From Ulva prolifera (Eukaryota; Chlorophyta; Ulvophyceae; Ulvales; Ulvaceae), in the NCBI GenBank assembly GCA_023078555.1, contig CM041197.1, positions 2,204,501-2,268,500 on the forward strand: a stretch of 64,000 nt of DNA, read 5' to 3'. Shown here piece after piece: positions 57,671 through 64,000 of this stretch. The translations under genes and the position numbers were made by a program. Position 1 is the stretch's first letter. Every line of letters begins with the position of its first letter. The notes beneath the pieces are model-generated. The model did no database searches. It saw only the letters and a list, made by a program, of their open reading frames with translations, and was not told the DNA's origin.

Positions 57671-59741
57671 ATGCAGGAGGGGGGCGACCCGTACGATGCG
57701 CGGCGGCCGTTACGCAGCGAGTGCCGCACGCTCTTCACCTGCGTCATGTTCCTCACGCGCCTGCCCGTAGGCACCTGGGCCGACCACCACCCGACCTTCC
57801 TCATGCGCTCGATGGCGTACTTCCCGCTCGTCGGCCTCGTGATCGGCGCGTGGGGGGCCGTGTGGTTTCAGGCGGCCGCCGCGCTCTGGGGGGCCCCCAC
57901 CGCCGCCGCCCTCTCGACTCTCGCCACCGTCTGGCTGACAGGTGCGGCGTCGCCCGCATGCATGTGTGCCTGGGGCGTGACGCGTACATGCCCGATGTGG
58001 CCGCGGCACAACGCGGCACATACGTAAGAGCCGAGTAGTCAGCATGCATGAAATGTATGCATGTGTACTTCCATGCGACTACTGCCATCGCCGAGCTGTC
58101 CAAGTGCATCACGGTGTAGTGTAGTTGCGGCCGCTGCCATGCATTCAGGCGAAGCACTCGCTCCAGCATGCCAGTGACGAGCGCATCAGGCCACGCAAGT
58201 ACGCATGCATGCAGGCTGCTTCCACGAGGACGGCCTCGCGGACACGATGGACGGCTTCGGCGGGGGCTGGGGGCGCGTCCAGATCCTGCGCATCATGAAG
58301 GACAGCCGAGTCGGAACGTACGCGCTCGTCGGCACCGTGCTCGTGCAAGCCGTCAAGCTGCTGTCGCTCGCCGCACTGCCGGCGCCGGCGGTCGCGCTGC
58401 CGCTCGCACACTGCCTCTCGCGCTGGGTGCCCCTGCCGATCTCCTTCATGTGCTCCTACATCCAGGTGTGGTGCCGCGTGCTGCGTGCTGCGATGTGTGT
58501 GCTGTGGCGCGGGCGCGCTCTGTGCTGCGCAGTAGCGCCAGATCGCTCATCGGTGTGTGTGTGCCGCGGGGAGCATAATTGGCGTGTGGCACTAGTAGTA
58601 CTGTTTCAGTGGATCGAACCCATCGGTGTGGTCCCGCGCCTGTGTGCCAATACGTGAGCGTGGTGCCGGGCTGGTCAAGACGCTGCACCCTGCCCAACGC
58701 CATCCCTCCGCAACTCGACCAGGAGTATGATAGCTGGTCCAGTTGGGGGGTTTGAGAAACAAGGCGCTGCGCTTGCGCGTCTTGTCGTGACTCTCCTGCA
58801 TGCTGTGCTGTGTGCTGTGCGACACGTGACACAATTGCGCCCGCACCATCCACTCACCCGCCCGCGCCGCCGCAGGACGAGGAGGACGCGAAGCGCGGCC
58901 TCTACAACTGGTTCGCCAAGGTCCAGGAGCTCTTCACTCCGGCGCGGCTCGCGGCGTCGACCGTGCTGTGCGTCGCCGCCGCCGTCGCGCTCTCCGACGC
59001 CTGCACCGTGTGCCTCGCGCTCGCGCTGTGCTCCGCGATCGCCGTCGCCGCCGCGTCGTACGCCGACAGCATGATCGGCGGCATCGTCGGGGACTTCCTC
59101 GGCGCCACCGTCGCCGTCACCGAGGTCGCCCTCTACCTCCTCCTCCGCCTCGACCTCTGTGGCGACGGCATGGTGCGCTGCTGCGTGCTGTGCATGCTGC
59201 GCAGTGCAAAATTTTTGGTCCATGCTGTGCACGCTCTGGTCCGTGCAGCGTGTGCTCTGCATGCTGGGGTCGAGATGATAGATGCTGCTCAGGCCGTGCC
59301 TTGCTGTGTGCTGTGGTGTGGGGCACACGCATGTGATTTATAGTCTGCAGCGTGCCGCATGTTGGCACCGGACGCTGCGCCGGAAATGCTTTGGCATGGT
59401 GGCCATGTCCTCCGCCAGGATGTGCGGTTGAGGCTCGCGCTGCGCCCTGGCGCCAAGGCTCGCACACGGCCACTGGTGCATGCACCGCGTGCCGCGTGCT
59501 GCGTGCTGAGTAAGGGGCCACCCCACCACCATGGGCCGAAGTACATTGACAACTTAAACTTCGATCTGTGCTCGGAATCGCTGAAGTGATTAACACGGTC
59601 GCCCAATGCATCGTCATCATGCACGAGCGTTGTTTGCAGGAGCTGTTTCAAGATCGAGGCGTGCAGGCGAGCGTCGGGATGCTCGCCGCCGCTATCGCCA
59701 CCCTCTACATCTACTGCACTGTATTCGTCACAACGATATAG
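57671..59741 (+). CDS. cobS: CobS: adenosylcobinamide-GDP ribazoletransferase
   Basis: Integral membrane enzyme that joins alpha-ribazole (phosphate) to adenosylcobinamide-GDP, giving adenosylcobalamin (phosphate) and GMP. Exons: 57677-57941, 58215-58465, 58876-59172, 59640-59741; all phases agree, 304 residues. Motifs in order: MFLTRLPVG, MAYFPLVGLVIGAW, then LTG joined across the first intron to CFHEDGLADTMDGFGGG (the family's H-x-DGLAD-x-DGFGGG metal-binding block), ILRIMKDSRVGTYA, and SMIGGIVGDFLGATVAVTE. Several hydrophobic helices alternate with these loops, and the last short exon encodes a final membrane helix. The ATG at 57671 could be the start, but its bases form a GCATGCATGCAG acceptor, so an upstream exon is likely (candidate 56566-56673). 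It runs divergently from cobT. Confidence 0.9.
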
Positions 59742-62700
59742 CTCACACGTGGGTGCATCTGCCTTCTCGACGGTGTCATGCTCGCCTGATGCCCCCCCAT
59801 CCCGCGACTGTGGTGACTGCGGCCGGTGCCGACGCGTGGGAAGCACACCGCTCCGTTATTCGCCCAAAGGTTGTCAATGGGCTATGGGCTTTCATCGACA
59901 CGCGCGGCCGGCACCTCTGACCGGGCCTTCCTGACCACAGTCTGGTGAGCACGGAACTCCCATGCATTCATATACCGCAGCACCCTTGGGGTGCAAGTCG
60001 GGGGCGGGGAGGCATGCAATCTGGTGTACGGGAGCCGGCACAGGCACCACAGTTTTTTTTTTTTTGGTTATAGCGCACGACGCTGCCAATTGACCCACCG
60101 GACACGGCGGTCGTGGCTGCCGAGGGCGGCGGAGACACCGGCACACCTGCAGCGGATGCACATGCACCGCGTGCACATGCACACAGGGGGGCTCCGCGTC
60201 GCCCAGCACAGCACAGCGCAGCGCAGCATGCGCTGGCAGATGGGCTGCCCTCCCCGTGCGCGTTCATCTGTGATCAATTTGAACATATCCGGCCATTGTA
60301 TGGCAGAGCAAGCGTTCATCTGGTGTGATTTGCGGCAGGCGTGCTGACGTGGCTGCGAGGTCTGCTCCGTAGGCTCGCGACGGCGCTCCCTCTTGACCGT
60401 GATACGTGATCTCTCTGTGAAGCACTGCCCTGCAATCCCCCCCCCCCCCCCCCCCCCCCCCTGGTCGGCGCTGCTGCCCGGGTGCTGCCTTGCGAAGCGG
60501 GCAAGCGAGGGTAGGGTGTGACGCACAGTCGCGTGCGAAGATCGCTCGCCACCCGGTCGCCATCCTCCTGCTCACTCTGGCGCTGGCTTTTGTCTGTGTA
60601 TGCCCTTCAGCTCCCAGCCTGCGTTCGGGCCGCGGCATTATGGGCAGCTGCTCTGCTTGGGACCTGTGTGTCACGCCGGGGGGAGCCTTGGCGGGGTGCA
60701 GGTAATGCTAGCGCAGGCCTGTCGGTTGATTTCAGTAGCTGCTCTGCCATACAACGGCGCGAGATGTTGCAAGTTGAGTGCTCATGCTAGCGCAGGACTG
60801 GGGGAGCCTACCGTGGAAACGCTCCCGGGCTGCAGGTTGGTGTGGGAGGGGTTTTGGGTACCTGAGACGGGGCCACTGTGTGTTTGACATGAATCAACGA
60901 ATGAGTACCAGTGCCTGATAGAGGCCATCATGTGGAGTCCTTCGCTGGGCTGGCGGCAGGCGCAGATGCGGCTGCGGCTGCGGCTGCTCGGCGCTGCTGG
61001 GACATGGAGTCCGAGCGGGTGCTGCCGTGGATGCGTGAGGGGCGCGAGCCGGTGTATGCGCTTGAGATCTTGCTCGGAGGCTGCGCCAGAGTGGCTGGGT
61101 GTAATATAATGTCAAATGTCAAACGTAGTTTTATGCTTCGTAATTCTGTCTTTGGCTGTGTTTGTGCCATTGTGTGCTTCATTTCATGCCTGCATGCAGT
61201 TGCTTGCATGATGCTGGTCAATCGACAGGCTGCAAGCATCTGAGTCCCCTCTGCGTGTCCCTGCGATTCAAAGTAGTAGTGTAAAAGTCAAACTAAGTAT
61301 GAATTTACACAGCCGTATCGTATTGGGAATTGTGTGTACTCTGCTGCGTTCGACGTGTGTCGATGTGTGAAAACGGCTTACATGGACTGTAAATTGCACC
61401 ACGGTGGGATCGTGGTGGAACATGCCAGCTCTGAGTGTCTGTGATGGACCAAGCCTGCACCGGGCAGGGTAGGACCTATGGTGCTTGAATAATATTATTA
61501 ATGTCACTGTGATGCAAGTCCTGCTCGTCGATGTAATGCGCGTGCGCGTGCTTGTGGCATGCACAGCTGTCGTACATCGTACAGGTGTGCAGGTCAGAAA
61601 CGCTTGCTTGCTCTACCTTTCATGCACCCGTTGTAAATGTCAGGTATACTGTGTTTGTACGCATAGCATCACTCTGCTCAAACACGCACCACTGTGGATT
61701 TGTTACTGAAGAGTAAACGGGTGCAAACAATTTCAGCAGACGATTCTGATTCTGATTCTGATTCGGAACTTTCCGAATCACCGTTCGCACACACAGCCAC
61801 AATGCAACAACCTGTACACACACGCCCTGATCCGCCAGAATTGGGTCCTTATGCACCAACCCACAAAGTTGTTAACAGGAACCCGGCTCACGCTAGATGA
61901 TAATTTCGGACTCCCGTACCATATAGCAGTGCCTTTCTGCAATGACACAAAATTTAAAGAGCAAGCGCATCGTCCACTGCGCGGACGCGCCTTTGAAACT
62001 CCGCCCGCTAGCAGCGACCAGCAGCTAGCCACATCCCCCAACTGGCCGAAAATAACAATGCAGCCTTGTCCATGTACAAACACGGCTCCACCGCAAACAG
62101 ACTGAATCGGAGGGCTGCACGACCTGGCACGTCCTGCCAGAAGCGGCCATAATTCCTGGGCTCCGCCCGCTCCGCCGTCGCCCCCGTCACACACGCCGTG
62201 GCGGCTGCATGTGTACGATGCCACCGGCGCATGCGTGATCACGACGCCCGTGGCACCGACCTCAAGGCACATCTACAATTGCAACCCCGATGCGCCCGCG
62301 TGGCGATTGTCCACCGCAGCCACACCCCCTGCAAGGCCACGGTGGCAGCTTTGACTCAACGGCTGCGTCTACTGTAGTGGTCGCTCATATTCTCCTCTTA
62401 TTTATGGGTGTTCAGCCTCATAATGGTCCTCATGCCCAGCCTCTTAAACACGACCCCAACCTCGTCATACTTATGAGGCCAATTTTCGGTCCTCATATTG
62501 TATGAGGAGTGTTCGTAAACTTATGCGACGCGACATGCGGCGCAGTATGAGCGACTCGGTAGAAGCTGCAGTGCGCTGTTCCGGTGGATATTCGACTGTA
62601 CACACTATTACGTGATGATATGGTGCTGTGCCGCGGTGTCCATGTGAATTTGTGGTTCGCTCGCATCAACATCCGGTGGCCAGCACAGCACCCAAGACGA

Positions 62701-62935
62701 CCACCCCCCCATGCCCACTAGCACGCGTGGCTGTGCTAGTGGCGCATGGGAGGCTGGTATTCTTGAGCGCAACTGCTCACTGCACCAGATGGACATTGAG
62801 GAACTGGAAGTATGTGGTGTCCATGGGCAGCTGGATTCACCTCCATTACCTGATACTATCAAAGCACTTGCTTGCATGCATTCGCTGCTACTTGAAGCTC
62901 AAGTAAGTGGTTACCCACTAGTTGCAACTACTCCT
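59742..62935. other. Region downstream of cobS, no recognised gene
   Basis: Holds poly-C at 60437-60461, a run of 12 T near 60053-60064 and a diverged (TTTAC)n-retroposon-like stretch at 61276-61335. Bases 61738-61765 repeat GATTCT. A possible isolated exon lies at 62106-62354. No transfer RNA or other RNA gene is seen. Confidence 0.5.
62106..62354 (+). other. GC-rich open frame, possible unassigned exon
   Basis: An 83-codon frame between stops, locally GC-rich compared with its AT-richer flanks. It encodes SWAPPAPPSPPS followed by WRLHVYDATGACVITT and ends WQL. The Pro/Ser start recalls hydroxyproline-rich wall proteins, but no ATG or clear splice sites define it. Chance opening is quite possible. 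Confidence 0.2.
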
Positions 62936-63510
62936 CCAGTCAGTGTTGACCTGCTGGCTATGGGTTGGTCAGCTCAGGTGTCCATGACAACAAGTAGTGC
63001 AGAACGTGCAGAACGAACCTGCTTCTCGAGAGGCGCCTCACACATGCACCTAATCCTGCATTCACATCCAGTCAGTGTTGACCGGCTGGTTGTGGGTTGG
63101 ACAGCACACGGCCAGGCCCAACAAGTAGTGCAAGCAGTGCAGAACGAACCTGCTTCTCGAGAGACGCCCCACACATGCAACTAATCCTGCATTCACCTCC
63201 AGTCAGTGTTGACCGGCTGGTTGTGGGTTGGACAGCACACGGCCAGGCCCAAGAAGTAGTGCAAGCAGTGCAGAACGAACCTGCTTCTCGAGAGGCGCCT
63301 CACACATGCACCTAATCCTGCATTCACCTCCAGTCAGTGTTGACCGGCTGGTTGTGGGTTGGACAGCACACGGCCAGGCCCAACAAGTAGTGCAAGCAGT
63401 GCAGAACGAACCTGCTTCTCGAGAGGCGCCTCACACATGCACCTACTCCTGCATTCACCTCCAGTCAGTGTTGACCTGCTGGCTGTGGGTTGGACAGCAC
63501 ATGCGGCGGA
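62936..63510. repeat. 131-bp tandem repeat, about 4.4 copies
   Basis: CCAGTCAGTGTTGACC recurs at 62936, 63068, 63199, 63330 and 63461, a spacing of 132 then 131. Units include GGTTGGACAGCACACGGCC, then AGTGCAGAACGAACCTGC and TTCTCGAGAGGCGCC. The first unit is the most diverged. Since 131 is not a multiple of three, long frames through it are not coding evidence. Confidence 0.9.
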
Positions 63511-64000
63511 GTGGTGACAGAGGCAGACAGGGCACGCAGGTGTATTCATCCGCGCGCCGACCGGACAGTGGATAACATAGGATAATCGAGGCTTGGTATG
63601 CATTATAATACGGGATGTTTCGATGTGTCAGTCGCATAGGACGTACGTCAGATGGGCTGGGCTGCCAGTGTGTTAGCATGGCGGGATGTCAAGTGGGCTG
63701 TCCTGCGGTTGTATATTACACGCTGAGTGTCATATCACGGCCCTCCGCAGATGGTACAGATGTAGTGCAGGCCTGGTTCCTTTCGGTCGGTTCTTGTCCC
63801 GATCTGATCCCATCGCTCTGACATGGCGACGACGATCGCACCAGCGCCACGCTCGCTTTTGCGAGACTAGTCGTGGTGGTGCTCTCGTGAGCCAGATGAA
63901 CGTTCACGTCGTCTTCTCGCCGTTGTCATACATTTTACGATTCGTCCCAAGTAACCACCTTCGTTGGACCCAGACATCGTTCGTCACTTACACACGGCCA
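63511..64000. other. Window end, no recognised gene
   Basis: No frame with a motif, RNA gene or repeat is seen in the last 490 bases. Confidence 0.5.

Noticed and set aside
51477-59741. Bacterial contamination or recent bacterial insertion of cob genes
   Set aside because: Both genes have several introns with the same GTGCG donors as the other genes in the window.
62936-63510. CRISPR array
   Set aside because: Units are contiguous 131-bp tandem repeats without unique spacers, in a eukaryotic genome.

Overview
The window is nuclear DNA of a eukaryotic microalga, most likely a green alga. The evidence is: split genes with GC-rich exons; introns of about 240-1860 bases opening mostly with GTGCG and often closing on a TGCATGCAG-like acceptor; a tyrosine-kinase-like (TKL) receptor kinase of the kind common in chlorophytes; and intron-containing genes for two late cobalamin enzymes. 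Species cannot be named. No tRNA, rRNA or organellar gene was recognised. About half the window is gene-poor and holds retroposon fragments and simple repeats.

Layout. 1-2006 (+): 3' part of a family 92 glycosyltransferase, three exons, cut by the window edge. 3816-5621 (-): secreted alanine/cysteine-rich protein with an Asn-Glu-Gly tripeptide tract; the (CA)44 microsatellite lies in its intron. 5622-16374: no recognised gene; a 99-bp near-perfect palindromic element at 11347-11445. 16375/17376-25815 (-): membrane TKL kinase spread over at least eight exons. 25816-30934: nothing recognised. 30935-33180 (-): paralogue of the 3816-5621 gene. 33311-51476: about 18 kb without a recognised gene but rich in a retroposon family that ends in ...TTTGTCCTTGTAA and is flanked by 12-19 bp target-site duplications, with nested insertions at 39.3-40.1 and 47.1-47.95 kb. 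51477-55827 (-): CobT, six exons. 57671-59741 (+): CobS, at least four exons. 59742-64000: a 131-bp tandem repeat and no recognised gene.

The most interesting unit is the head-to-head CobT/CobS pair. CobT activates the lower-ligand base (for example dimethylbenzimidazole) as alpha-ribazole phosphate, and CobS joins it to GDP-activated cobinamide. Together they are the core of nucleotide-loop assembly or remodelling of vitamin B12. Both genes keep the diagnostic motifs, and every junction joins in phase. In a eukaryote this suggests that pseudocobalamin or cobinamide is remodelled to usable B12, and the divergent layout suggests shared regulation.

The two alanine/cysteine-rich genes align to each other through most of their length, and this comparison supports the splice models of both. 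The splice models here come from frame continuity, splice-site bases and family knowledge; no transcript or database search was available.
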